DNA of 64,000 bases from Deroplatys truncata (Eukaryota > Arthropoda > Insecta > Mantodea > Mantidae): contig CM060984.1 in the NCBI GenBank assembly GCA_030765065.1, positions 105,071,488-105,135,487 on the forward strand, written 5' to 3'. Position 1 is the first letter of the stretch. Each line of letters begins with the position of its first letter. The notes beneath the pieces are model-generated. The model was not told the origin of the DNA, searched no databases, and saw nothing but the letters and a program-made list of their open reading frames with translations. Below are positions 53,316-64,000 of this stretch, piece by piece. Position numbers and translations under genes: made by a program.

Positions 53316-53935
53316 AATGTTTAAAAATGGTTCTATTATTATTTTTTTTTTCTTTTAAATTTTTAAATATTTTCTGAGTCTACTTAAAGAAAGAAACATA
53401 GCCTTTTTATTATGCACTTCCTATTTTTCACCGTCACTTTTATTTAACACTCACTGGTTTTTCACTACACTCATGTATAGTAGAATAATTTATTTTGTTC
53501 TTCCACTTGTTCGACACTTTAAGGTCAATGACCTGGTGTAAGGTCAATGATCTAGAGTTCAATGATCTGAGTGAAGTTTGTTTATTCACTAACACAGGCA
53601 CTATTAAACATCCTATGTGCTAGACATTTAATACTTAATTAGGCATATTAACACCTATTACCCTTTGTTTACAACTTATTTCTTAAACATATTTATATTT
53701 CATACAATTTCTTCTTATATAATATAAATGCAGTTGCTATTCAGATTTCTTATGTTTTTCTTACTAACAATGGATTTTCTTCTATTATATCTTTTTATCT
53801 AAACTCTCTTTTGTTATATTGACAATTTGTTATATTTAGTAGATATTATTGTACATTGTTTTAAAAATTACATTGCTTTCCCCTTTTATGTTCCAGATAC
53901 TTTATTTTCATTTTCTTTTTCTTCTTGTGCCACAG
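53316..53935. other. 3' untranslated interior of the gag-only element
   Basis: About 0.6 kb of AT-rich sequence between the last gag codons and the purine tract; no pol motif in any frame. Confidence 0.7.
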
Positions 53936-55431
53936 ACTTTTTAGCCTTGCTCTAATCTTATGTTGCAGTGGTATTCCAAAATTTATTCATAAATAAAGCT
54001 TTAAATGTTTCAAAATTCATTTCACTGCCTGCTAGCATATGTAACCATTCTAAGGTTTTGTTATCCAAGCATTTTCTAACAAGTATCATTTTTAATGCTT
54101 CAGGCATATTTTTAAATTTAAAATATTCTACTAAATTATGAATAAATTGTACTGGACTTGAGGAAGCATTAAAATAAGGTAGTGGTAATTCATTAAGCTC
54201 AGATTAATAGTTTGACATCTGATTTGGTACATGCACATGTGTGTCATCATTATTGTTTTGTGTTTGAGAGGCTGATGCTATGGAAAAAGCAGTAGCGTCT
54301 CTTGTATTATTAGTTGACAAAGGTGATACACTTCTTTCTGCACTTGCATTATTGTCATGCATTTGATTAGCATTTACAGAACTAGTTACATTTGCATTTA
54401 CTTTTGGTACACTGGTACTTAGATTTTCAAAACTATTTCTGAGTTTATCTATTTATTTGCTACTTTCTTGTACTTTATCTTTAATTTCATCTATAATTGT
54501 CTTGTGTGCTTCTTTAATTGCATCTGCATTTGTTTTTGCCATTTCATGCATTTTATTTATTTCCCCTGTTAAATCTATTTGTACTTGTACAAGAGCTGAA
54601 TTTGTATTTTCTACCATTGTTTTTAATTCTTCACCCTGTTTATCTAACTTGTTATACCCTGTTTAGTATTAATAAGTTTCAACTCCATTTCAGTTATATT
54701 TTTATCAATATGACTTGATAATTTCTGTTCTAGCTGATTGCAACCTTTATTTACTTTTAAATCCGTATCTTTTTGAAGTGCTTTAAAAGATTGTTCCTTT
54801 TTGATTTCTAACCTCTTGCTTTCAGCTTTGCTTTCTTTCATACAATTTTCTATTTGCTTAGCTAGATCTTTTTTTATACTAGATAGCTCTGTATTAGTTT
54901 CAGTTAACTTATTATTAAACTCTTTACTTAATTCTACTCTCAGCTCTGTACTAGTTTCAGTTAATTTATTATTAGTTTCAGAGTCATCTTATTAGTTTCT
55001 TTTAACTCTCCTCTAATTTCAGTTAACTTATTATTTAAGTCCTTTCTCAGCTCTGCATTACTTTCAGTTATTGCTTTTAGAAGGTACATAAAATTTTGTT
55101 GTGATAAATTTAGATGCTCTTGTTGGCTAGATGTATGAGGGTTTCTTTCTTTTGTTGTTCCCTGCACTAATATATGTAAAGGTGATTGACCTTGCATAGT
55201 ACTCTCTCTTTCTATGCCTACCTGTGAATTTAAGATAACCGTTCTTCTACACCTAATCTAGTTGTTTCCTCTAGCTCTGATTGTAAATTTACTTGTAATC
55301 TGTAATGGCTGCCTATCCTCTATTACTTCCATATTTTCATTGTTTTCTGTTTCCATTTGCTTTTGTATACTTTCTTTTGTTATATTTGGTTTGGAATTGC
55401 TCAATTTTAATTTACCGCTTCTTAGCAACAT
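53936..55431 (-). pseudogene. gag: gag of the non-autonomous element, coiled-coil plus capsid
   Basis: Likely start ATG at 55,431 (MLLRSGKLKLSNSK). The minus strand can be followed in shifting frames through a very long helical, charged region (for example ITESNAELRKDLNNKLTEIR, KKEQSFKALQKDTDLKVNKG, HKTIIDEIKDKVQESS) to a Ser/Asn-rich linker and a capsid-like block: LPLPYFNASSSPVQFIHNLV, EALKMILVRKCLDNKTLEWL and FETFKALFMNKFW. The last block resembles gypsy gag capsids (PxFxG...PxxFLxxL..Y....P...K...L...L.G.A..W). Several stops and frameshifts. No zinc knuckle was seen. Confidence 0.82.
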
Positions 55432-55692
55432 GAAATTATCTTAATAACAATATACTTTCTTAACTATTTTGACAATTATTACACATAAAGTATTGGAATT
55501 TTTTGACCTTTTGTTCTGGCTGTTTTTAGTAAACCTTTTTATTCTGGTGTTCCCTCATAGTGAAAGAATTGTTGCTGTCCTTGGATGATGTTGATGGTTT
55601 TTAAGTTCTCTGGAGTTTTTCTGAAGTTCTCTGATGTTCGTTGATCTCTTCTTTTCAGCTATTCTCGCCTGCTATTGCCTGTTCTGGCCCCA

Positions 55693-55710
55693 TGCAGCTG
55701 GGCGCCAATT
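55693..55710 (-). promoter_or_regulatory. Primer binding site of the gag-only element
   Basis: Minus strand after the 5' LTR reads AATTGGCGCCCAGCTGCATG; TGGCGCC is a common gypsy primer-site start. Confidence 0.8.
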
Positions 55711-56631
55711 TGAAGAATGTTTATTTTATGGTGGTGTATTGTATTTCGACTGTTGGGGAGCTGAACTTGAAGTAGTTGCAACCGCACGTAAGGTAAAAAG
55801 TTTCCAGTAGCCTTCGCCCCAAATTTACTTTCCGGTGGCCTTAGCCCAAAGTTTAAAAATATTACTTTGTAATTTGACTGTTTCTTTAAATATTACATTT
55901 ATGTTTGCCTCAGCTGCGTCAGTATTAATTTATAGAGACATGAATTTCTTAACAGGACGTGGTACGGCTGAAGAATGTAGGCTTACACAGATTATAATTT
56001 TTGTACTTCATTCCTTTTATTAATTCTTTAAACGATTAAATAACACTTAACATATATAGAGAGCTGTGAGATTATTTATTAATTACTTGCACTTTTTAAA
56101 CAAGTAAACTATTTTCATCTCATACTGAATACGCATTAAACTTCTCGAGGACGTGTCTCGCGTCCAGTTAGGAATGCTATCTACAAGCAACTGACTTCTG
56201 AATTTGTAAATTTTGCTGCATTTCAGTTTCTGATTGGCTAATCCTTCTCCAATAGAATAATTTTATTTAACTTAAGCTTTTTTTTTCTGGTTGTTGATTG
56301 CCTATTTTATAAACTGTCTCAAAAATGACATTATTGTTTTTAAGAATTACTAGTAGCATTGTTAAACTTACTAATTCATTATTGCCTCAAGGTTACCTCA
56401 TTGTTAGCAACTTTTGACCTATTATTCTCATAGCTCCTACATTATTAAATTATGTAATACATTCACATAACATTATTAAACATGTATATAATAAAATAAA
56501 CATACACAATGACTGTAATATACACTTTTTATATATTGTTACATACACACATTGCTTTAAGGCGGGCTGTTATTGAAATTATTATATATAATTAGACTAA
56601 AATCATTTAAGTGTTTAAAAATACTGCCTCA
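55711..56631 (-). repeat. 5' LTR (minus orientation) of the gag-only element
   Basis: Plus strand starts TGAAGAATGTTTATTTTATG and ends AATACTGCCTCA, 921 bp. Followed by AGGT target duplication. Confidence 0.93.
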
Positions 56632-56635
56632 AGGT

Positions 56636-57054
56636 ATATAAAGACATGCTGAATAGGCAGAAGTCACTCGTGGCATCACTCTGCTTCAACATGCATCTCC
56701 ATGCAAGCTGCAGTTATGATTGCAGATAGTAATTTTGATATTCTCATTCCGGCTGATCGTCAGTATAAAATTTTAAAAAATATTGTGAAAAAGTGTGAAC
56801 TGTATCATTAAATTGTAGAAAGTGATTATTTTTGTGAGTTTCCAAAGAAATAAATTCAGAAATAATCGGAGAACATAATTTTCATTAAGATCTTCTTTCC
56901 CATACTGCGACCCGAGAGTAGCAAATAGAGTTCTCATAGCTTAGGCATTATAGAAACAATCATGCAACAGAAGAATTGATGCAGAAATAGTAGATGTCCA
57001 GCGAGAGAGAGATACATCATGGAGATATATTAATGCATTGAGATCTTCCACTCT
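56636..57054 (+). other. TATA-box-containing flank, possible solo LTR right part
   Basis: ATATAAAGACATGC follows the insertion site directly, with GC-balanced sequence downstream. See the entry at 52,279. Nothing else recognised. Confidence 0.3.
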
Positions 57055-57278
57055 GTCATCCTCCGTGGTGTAGTGGTTGGCTTGTAGCCTCTAATTCTCG
57101 AGGTTGCGGGTTCAAACCCGACGGAGGGAGATTGACTTTTTCAGGCGTAAAAATCCTTAGCATGGCTTCCTTCGGAAGGGAAGTAAAGTTGGTGGTCCTG
57201 TGTCGTAGATTTACGGCACATAAAAGAACTTCAAGCCTGATAAAGAGGCCTCTGAACAAAATTACCGGTCTTTTATTT
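57055..57278 (+). mobile_element. tRNA-derived SINE, full length with target duplication
   Basis: Head is a good tRNA-like sequence: 7-bp acceptor stem CCTCCGT/ACGGAGG, A box TGGTGTAGTGGT (57,067) and B box GGTTCAAACCC (57,110). The body shares AAAAATCCTTAGCATGGCTT, CTTCGGAAGGGAAGTAAAG, CGTAGATTTACGGCAC and CAAGCCTGATAAAG with the copy at 36.1 kb. CTTCCACTCT flanks both sides (57,045-57,054 and 57,279-57,288). It ends in a short T-rich tail. Confidence 0.9.
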
Positions 57279-57288
57279 CTTCCACTCT

Positions 57289-58350
57289 AGTGAGTACCAT
57301 AATTTAAAGTGTACCACCAGAAGCAGTTGCCAGAGCATCAATATAAACAATACACACCTTTTGCTTCAACAGATATCTCGAATATGGCTGACGTCACAAA
57401 AAAATTTATTTGAAATAAACTGTATGTTATAAAGAGATCTACATTTCCTTTTTTTCTTTTTTTTTTGGTGTTTGTGTGTGTTGTGGGAAACACTTCTTTC
57501 ACTGTTTCTTAGGGACACCACTTTTGAGTTGGCAGTTGAATCATCGTTACTCAACCTCCAGTACGTCTGGAGGACCCACCTGAGGTTGATTGATGAGTCC
57601 TTTGGAGAACATCATACTGATCAACCTCCTTCAGCCAGTGGAGGATGACTTTGTTATGTTGCAGGTGAGCACATATGAATAGAAGGTAGAAAGAATAGAA
57701 AATAAGAAGAGGAAATGATTCCTTAGCCATCAAATACTCTTAATGCCATAAGGGTAGAAGAAAACAAGGGGTCAGTCAAGGGAGAACTGGATACGGAAGT
57801 GAAGAGAGAGAATCTGGTAAGGAAGAGGAAGAATACCAGATTCGGTCATTAAACTCATCAGGGTGACCAGTTTCATTTGATGAGTAGTCCCTTCCTTTAC
57901 TTCAACCAAAATTCTACACAAAATAAGAAAATACAGACAGTCAAGGACCGAAAAGAAACAAAAACTGCACATTTTCCATCTTGTTATAATCCAAATAATA
58001 AAAATTATAGTTGACTATCAACTTCATCTTAATGAAATATTCAATAAAAAATGGAAAAAGCTTTAAATGATCCATCAGTATTCCTGATTTACCAAGAAAA
58101 TTTTCTGTTGTGCATTCTGGCTTATCACAGGAATAAACCTCTTTACAAATTGGAATAGTAACATCCCCAAATTGTTTATTGTGTTCCAAGGAAGAAGAAA
58201 TAGACATGGAACAAGTAAAAAATTGTGACTCTCTTGTAGCTTTGACAATCTAATATTAAAATATTGGGAAGCAAGAAGGAGAAGGATTTCATTATAAACT
58301 CCTGAACATTGGATTCAAACACATACAAACACATTTTTTTTCAGGAGTAC
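57289..58350. other. Flank or intron, nothing recognised
   Basis: A minus-strand ORF (57,733-57,551) and one to its left have moderately protein-like composition (HNKVILHWLKEVDQYDVLQ) but no family I can name. T-rich tract at 57,448-57,470. Confidence 0.35.
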
Positions 58351-58356
58351 ATTTTC

Positions 58357-58394
58357 ATCTCTCTCTCTCTCTCTGTCTCTGTCTCTCTCTCTCA
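58357..58394. repeat. (CT)n microsatellite
   Basis: CTCTCTCTCT with TGTCTCTG interruptions. Confidence 0.9.
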
Positions 58395-58430
58395 CCATGT
58401 TTTCCAGTTATACAAGATATACAGGCTATT

Positions 58431-58806
58431 CCCAAAAAATTCTACATACACATTTTATTTGCCAAGTAAATATTTTTAATATGTGGTATTTTAAACTAAA
58501 TCATCAGTCATTGTTTAGAAAAAATAAAAAAATTCGAAAATCTTCCATGTAAAGGTTGTTTGAGGTGGAGGTTTTCCTTGAAAATGTTTGTATCACTTCT
58601 TTGAAAACTACTGAACCTAATTAATAAGTTTGGTATTCATTCAACTTCGTTTTTGACTGCACTGTTCTCTCACACGCACGCATACGCACACACTTTTTTC
58701 TAAAAATGCTTTTTCTGGATTCAAGGAGCCTCAAAACATGTATTTCCGGTAAAATCCTGGTATCAAATTTTTGGGTGGAATGCAATACCTTCTCTACCCA
58801 CTACAA
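58431..58806 (+). repeat. Interspersed repeat family R, copy 3, cut by a mariner
   Basis: Shares ACAGGCTATTCCCA start and GCCTCAAAACATGTATTTCC core with other copies. The end hairpin is lost where the mariner begins at 58,807. Confidence 0.82.
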
Positions 58807-59120
58807 GGGCTGTCCCAGAAGTACCCGACCTAACAAAGAAAAAAGAAAAATTTTGGGAAAAAGCATCTTTATTCCTCTACATAGTCCCCTTTCAGCTCAA
58901 TACACTTTTCCCAGGGGTGTTCAATAGCTTCGATACCCCGTTTATACTGAGAACCATCGAGTTCTGCGAAATAGTCATCAACTGCAGACTCCAGCTCTTC
59001 ACTGTTGGCAAATCTTTTAGCACCAAGCTATTTCTTCAACATTGGAAATGGAAAATAACACTAGTCTGCATGATATCGGATGACTGAAAACTAATAAGCG
59101 ATTCTGACTCACTTTTTATG
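58807..59120 (-). pseudogene. Mariner element fragment, transposase C-terminus
   Basis: The left end GGGCTGTCCCAGAAGTACCC resembles a mariner terminal repeat. The minus strand then encodes LGAKRFANSEELESAVDDYF, AELDGSQYKRGIEAIEHPWE and KCIELKGDYVEE stop (58,873), the standard end of mariner transposases, in one open frame up to a stop near 59,032. Upstream is frameshifted (an FSHPP-YSADL-like region) and then lost, so the element is 5'-truncated at about 59,120. It inserted into repeat R copy 3. Confidence 0.85.
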
Positions 59121-59377
59121 CTGATTTCAGAACTGATTTAGTTTTTTTCTATCACATACAGTTTTTTCACTTCAAAAATATAGAGTTGAGCCAGTAGATG
59201 TGTATTGTTAAAGGAAAATTTATCACTTCTTGGAGGGAAATTTCTCAATACAATCTTGTAAGTCTTTAGGTTGTTACACCTGTAGATGCTGGTTGCTATT
59301 TGTAATTTAGGCATTGTTGTTAATATAAGAGACTTGCATTACCAGTGCTATATCGTGATTGAAGTTATAAGTACATT
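59121..59377. other. Leader region before the Cys-rich gene
   Basis: AT-rich; may be part of the repeat unit that carries the following gene. Confidence 0.4.
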
Positions 59378-61018
59378 ATGTCTACATGCAAGTGTGTGAA
59401 CAATCCAAATACTTTCTGCTACATTTGTGGAAATTATACAGTGCTTCAGCAGAGAACTGATATAACAGACTTTGTGAAAAAAGTGTACCATGCTTATTTT
59501 AAAATGAAACTTGGTGACCAAGACAAAGCCTGGGCTCCAAAGATAGTTTGCCGCTATTGTGTTGAGAGGTTAAGATTGTGGAAAAAAGGAAAGAAATCAT
59601 GCATGCCATTTGCAATTCCTATGGTGTGGAGGGACCCTAAAGACCACCTTAAAGACTGTTATTTCTGTTTAGTTAATGTTCAGGAGTGCAATTCAAAAAA
59701 TAAGAAACACATTGTGTATCCAAGTATTCCTTCAGCCATCAGGCCAGTTCCACATGGAGAAGATCTGCCTGCTCCTCTTCCTCCAGCTGTTTTAGAACTT
59801 GGAAGAAGATGGTGTTGAAAGTGAACCTCATGCAATCACCGAAGACGATTCTGATGATGTCTACCGTCCTGAATACGATGTGACTCCACAACTGTTCTCT
59901 CAGAGTGAACTAAATGATCTAGTACATGATTTGAATTTGTCTAAGGAATCTGCAGAGTTACTAGGCTCCTGTCTTAAAAATAAGAATCTTCTGGAACCAG
60001 GAAGACATTACTCATGGTACAGACACAGAGAACAAGAGCTAGTTCCTTTTTTTTTTCATAGATCGAGCCCTTGGTTTACTGCAATAACATAAACAAGTTA
60101 ATGCACTTTTATGACATTGAACATGATCCTACTCAGTGGAGACTTTTTATAGATTCATCAAAGAGGAGCCTGAAAGGCGTGTTACTGCATAATGAGAATG
60201 TGTATGGGTCCATTCCTGTCGCACATTCCGTTCAAATGAAAGAGACAGTTGAAAACATGAAAAATACTTTTAACAAGTATCTAATATGAGAAACACAAAT
60301 AGCGTATCTGCAGTGATTTCAAAGTTATTGGAATACTAGCAAGTAAACAAGCTGGGTTCACAAAAATGCCTTGTTTTCTTGCGAATGGGACAGTCGGGCA
60401 AAGCAAAGACATTGGAGTGTGAAAGTATGGCCACAGTGAAGAAACTTGTTGCCTGGAACTAAAAACATCCTGCACGAACTGCTTGTAGAAAGACAAAAGA
60501 TATTGCTTCCACCACTACACAGAAAATTGGGCTTGATGAAGCAATTTGTAAGGGCTCTACCACAGGATGGACCCTGCTTCAAGTACCTTTTCAAGAAATT
60601 TCTCTTCTTTACACAAGACAAATTAAAGGATGGAATTTTTGTTGGTCTTCAAATAAAGAAATTGATGAACAATGAAGATTTTGAGAAGACAATGAATGAG
60701 AGAGAAATAGAAGCATGGACCGCCTTCCAATCAGGCAATACCAAAGATCCTAATTACAAGGCCATTGTCGAAACAATGTTGGAAAATTTCAAGAAGATGG
60801 GTTGTAACATGAGTGTAAAGGTGCATTTTCTGCATTCACATATCGACTACTTTCCAGAAAATCTGGGACATTGTAGTGAAGAGCAGGGTGAACGTTTTCA
60901 CCAAAATATTAAGGAAATGAAGAGGAGGTACCAGGGGAGATGGAATGAAACTATGATGGCCGACTATTGTTGGATGTTGAGGAGGGACAGTCATCTTCAA
61001 GGATCTGCAAGGAAGTAG
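59378..61018 (+). pseudogene. Broken gene of an unassigned Cys-rich multicopy family
   Basis: ATG at 59378. N-terminus is a cysteine-rich, zinc-finger-like module: CKCVNNPNTFCYICG (residues 4-18), VCRYCVERLRLW (57-68) and DCYFCLVN (94-101). Then, after frameshifts near 59,805, 60,050 (a run of nine T) and 60,290, come PQLFSQSELNDLVHDLNLSK, HYSWYRHREQELVPFF, WRLFIDSSKRSLKGVLLHNE, CSDFKVIGILASKQAGFTKM, and, open at 60,446-61,018, LHRKLGLMKQFVRALPQDGP, NMSVKVHFLHSHIDYFPENL, EEQGERFHQNIKEM and MMADYCWML. I recognise this as a repeated uncharacterised family seen in several invertebrate genomes; no accepted function. The conserved Asp/Glu/His positions are compatible with an RNase H-fold transposase, which is only an inference. 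Ends at TAG 61,016. Confidence 0.75.
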
Positions 61019-61149
61019 AAGAAGAGAAAGTTTGAAAAAATGTAATGAAACACTTTGGCTTCTTGTTTTGTTAAAATGTAGTCATGAAATAAATTAGGGG
61101 AGTTCTTGAGAGCATTCTTAAAATGTTTCTGGAATAAAAACTTACCTTG

Positions 61150-62180
61150 TGTGAAATGGTATTTGAATACCTTTCTTATTTTCTGTAAAAACCTGACGTG
61201 ATAGAAAAAAATTGAAAGTTCTTTCTGGAATCAACATAAAAACTTGAATCAAGAACACCTACTTTTAAGAAATCATCTGACGAAAAGCTTGAAAATGCAG
61301 ACCAGTGATCAGAGGGGTTTAAATCTGGTGAATAGGGTGCAAGAGAAAACAATTTGAACTTTAACTGATTGATTTTGGCCATGGCGATAATGGATGTGTG
61401 AACTGGTGCATTGCCTTGATGAAACAAAAGTTTCTTTTCCACTAAATGTGGCTGTTTTTGCTTGATTTAATCATTCAAATGCTGCAATAAGTTTGCATAA
61501 TATCACCATTGATTGCTTTTCCTTTTTGAAGATAATCAATGAAAATTATTCCTCACACATTCCAAAAAGGTCGCCATGACCTTGCCTGCAAATAGAACTG
61601 TCTCACCTCCTTTGGAACTCTCCCCTTTCAATCCACTGTTTTGTCTGTTCCTTCATCTCAGGTATGAAGTGATGGACCCATGTTTCATCCATGGTTATGA
61701 ATCTTGGCTTTATTGTAGCAAAACATTGCAAAACACTTGACTGAAACATCTTCACGATGCTGCTTTTGTTCCATTGTAAGTAAACGTGGCACCCATCTTG
61801 TGCATAGCTTTCCCATGTCTAAATATTCAGTCAGTATGCAATGTACAGCACTTTTTGAAATGCCTACGATGTCTGGTAGCTCGCGCACTCAGTCGACAGT
61901 CATCCAATACCATTTTGTGGATTTTCCTCATAATTTCTGGCATGGTCACCTCATTTGGTTGACTACTGCGATGTTTGTCTTGGCAGCTCCTACGGCCTTG
62001 CTTAAACTCTGCCACCCAATATTTTACTGTTATAAACGAAGGAGCAGACTCCCGCAGAGTAGAATCTAGCTCAGCTTTAATATTAGTTGGACTAAGACTT
62101 TTCAAATGAAAGTATTTTATCACATAATGATGACCCGTTTTATCTATGTTTACAAATGTGCTGAGAGCATTCACTATTGA
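61150..62180 (-). pseudogene. Mariner transposase, near full length but frameshifted
   Basis: Minus strand from ATG 62,174: HHYVIKYFHLKSLSPTNIKA, TVKYWVAEFKQGRRSCQDKH, EIMRKIHKMVLDDCRLSARA (HTH and linker), then in another frame ELPDIVGISKSAVHCILTEY and GKLCTRWVPRLLTMEQKQHR, then near 61,690 MDETWVHHF (first catalytic Asp). After stops comes KKLLFHQGNAPVHTS (Gly where the second catalytic Asp is normal) and PYSPDLNPSD (third Asp). The C-terminus is diverged and ends near 61,150. Typical mariner length of about 340 residues. It is a different subfamily from the 44.8 kb and 58.8 kb copies. Confidence 0.88.
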
Positions 62181-64000
62181 TGGCTGTCAAACAATTACTA
62201 AACAACGTAAGCATCATCAAACTTCAGACTTAAGCTTTATAAGGTTGATACTTTCTACCACAGTCATTTGTTTGAAACAACAACCACTATCTATACATCA
62301 GGTCAGTTGCTTCTGGGACTGCCTCATATGTACACCCTGAGGGAATTTATTTGAAATTGAGAGGCAGCCTACAGGCAAAGTGAGAAGAGAAATATACAGG
62401 GATTACAGCAAGAAAGAGAGAATAAGAAGTCTGAAGGTGTCGTTCATAGAAGTCAGAGAAAGTTAAAGGAATTCAGATTCAGGGCAATAGAAGAAAGAGG
62501 AAGGGGAGGGGGTTATAAGGCTTGCTTTTTTTTTTTAAACTGAGAGAGTTTACAAAGAGGTTTGAATCACGGTCTTGTCAGAAGCATTTTGAATGAAATT
62601 CAAATTTTAGCTATAGTTGAAAAGGGGCTGGATGAAGGCAATAAAATAGATATGGCAATCTTTCTGGTAATAGTGTACATTTTCCAATGAGCATTGCACT
62701 AAGATAGATATAGATGAAGTGATCAGCGCAGAGAGGAATAATAATCATGCAGTGAAAATAGAATAAGTGAAATAGTCCTGCAGACGGGGGAGGTGGGAGA
62801 GTGTATGTAGATGAACAAAAACCTCCAACACTTTTTTGTAATTAAATGCACCGTTAACTAGATAATTGCATTAAAAGTAGGAGTATTTGGCAATGTGGCG
62901 CAACTTATTGAGTAGTCTGCTTCTACTGGCAGCATCTTGAACTATTCCAATACTCTATAAAACCATTTAAGTAACATTGGCTACATATTGAATTCAGACA
63001 TTTTGTCGCTGGTGCATGAGACACCACAAAAATTCCAGGAAAAAGTGAGGTTATTGTTCACTGCACCGTATGTAAACATTACCCCTAATTCTATATTCCC
63101 ATGTAATTACAAATATTTTATTTGATATGTTTAAAGGCGAATATCTGGCCTATTCTGCTTGAGAGCCATGGTAAGATGATAAACTTACGTGGAATTGTTA
63201 CTGATATTAAACAGTTTTAAGGTTTGTGTATGCAAGTTTAAAAGGTACATTTTAATTATTATGCAATGCCATGCTGCAGTGACATTTATGTGATAATGGA
63301 ATGCTTTACTTGAAATGCAAATAAGCATTCCGAAGGTTATGGCACCCTTATGTGAAACACCTCTTACGTTATTAACACCATTATTCTGTGTTGAATTTAA
63401 CAAAGTGGTACTAACAATTGCTAAACGATTAGAGAAGCATAATTTATAATGTGAATTTACACTCCACTGCAATATACTTAAAGGAAATTTATGTGCAACT
63501 GTTTATAGTTTTGTCCAACCAGGAAGTGTATAGTTCTATTTAATTTTTAATATACCTGTTTTAAAATGGGACCAACGTGCTTCATGCCAGCATGAACATC
63601 TAATTACCGGGCTAAAAAAAGGAATCTGTATAACATGATGCAGAAGTTTTTAGAAGCAATTTCGTCTACAGTTACTCCAATATGATTTAACAATAAGCTT
63701 ATGAGCGCAAAAAAAACTCGAGTTAGAGATGGATAGTTTCCTAAAGAGGTGCCAAAAATGTGTGGACAACGACGGTGGCCAGTTTCATTTCCTTTCATAA
63801 AGTTGGTAAGTAAAGCCTTTAAAAGTAGTTTTAAAAATGTTGTATGGTTTCATCCGCGCCTTTCTATGATAGCGGTAAACGGCAACAATCACCGAGGACA
63901 TGAGAGCAAAAACAGCATGCAGGCAGTTCATAGTTTTTTGGCTCACCCTGTAGTAATATAATAGTAAACTTTCAGTCCCTTTATGACATGTCCTCCTGGA
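62181..64000. other. Right end of window, no feature supported
   Basis: Purine-rich stretch 62,370-62,530 (many GAGA and AGAAAG words), T9 at 62,526-62,536, otherwise AT-rich. I looked for the missing first SPATA20 exon on the minus strand here and did not find it. Confidence 0.4.

Larger units (their letters stand above)
52384..56631 (-). mobile_element. Non-autonomous LTR retrotransposon carrying only gag
   Basis: 4,248 bp between AGGT target duplications. Two LTRs of about 915-921 bp, a gypsy-type primer site and a purine tract are all in the right places for the minus strand. The 2.4-kb interior encodes a long coiled-coil gag and nothing else: no protease, RT, RNase H or integrase motif is visible in any frame. 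It must have been mobilised by enzymes made elsewhere. It lies upstream of exon A, in the same orientation as the host gene. Confidence 0.9.

Noticed and set aside
57366..57733. Minus-strand coding exon upstream of SPATA20
   Set aside because: Protein-like composition only; no family recognised and no convincing splice pair.
63604..63961. First exon of SPATA20
   Set aside because: Neither strand gives the SPYLLQHAHNPVDW-type segment required before the exon A start, nor a donor in the right phase.

Overview
This is nuclear DNA of an animal, most likely an insect. It is AT-rich, its only recognisable host gene is cut into small exons by introns of 2-14 kb, the introns are full of class I and class II mobile elements typical of arthropods, and short TTAGG-type stretches (the insect telomere motif) occur near 41.65 and 41.83 kb. 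Species cannot be fixed from sequence alone; the LINE and mariner mix would suit a large hemimetabolous insect genome, which is only an impression.

Host gene. Eight exons on the minus strand (46,285 down to 5,695) join with matching splice phases into about 500 codons of one protein: the insect orthologue of SPATA20, a thioredoxin-like YyaL/DUF255 family protein. The visible part runs from the CHWCH thioredoxin-like active site to late in the six-hairpin barrel domain. The first exon(s) and the last exon(s) lie outside the window or were not recognised, so nearly all the window is introns and 5' flank of this one gene.

Mobile DNA, left to right. 0-5 kb: a transposase tail relic, a LINE RNase H relic with an internal 290-bp tandem duplication, and tRNA-derived SINE-like repeats. 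8.8-12.4 kb: three Penelope-like elements, one with an RT plus GIY-YIG reading frame broken by one stop and flanked by inverted terminal repeats. 14.2 kb: a TIR-bounded MITE. 15.8-17.1 kb: a Tc1/mariner element with TIRs and TA target. 17.3-19.2 kb: the 3' end and LTR of an old gypsy element. 20.1-21.2 kb: a deleted Tigger/pogo element. 23.2-24 kb: a transposon-type relic. 25.0-25.8 kb: another Penelope relic. 25.8-34.7 kb: a nearly complete young Ty3/gypsy retrotransposon (484-bp LTRs differing at 7 sites, ATAT target duplication) whose gag-pol is broken. 36 kb: a SINE inside an interspersed repeat. 39.5 kb: a foldback of two Penelope tails. 42.6-44.4 kb: a solo LTR holding a second Tigger derivative. 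44.8-45.8 kb: mariner relic. 46.6-50.5 kb: two LINE relics, one split by a TIR-bounded Tc1/mariner element. 50.6-51.1 kb: a hAT (ZBED5/GTF2IRD2-like) relic. 52.4-56.6 kb: a non-autonomous LTR element carrying only gag. 57.1 kb: a full-length SINE with target duplication. 58.8-62.2 kb: two mariner relics around a broken cysteine-rich gene of an unassigned multicopy family.

Most interesting items: the gag-only LTR element, the Penelope copies with inverted ends and hammerhead-like cores, the unassigned Cys-rich family at 59.4-61.0 kb, and the nested insertions that let the order of events be read. I saw no bacterial-type operon, CRISPR array or rRNA.
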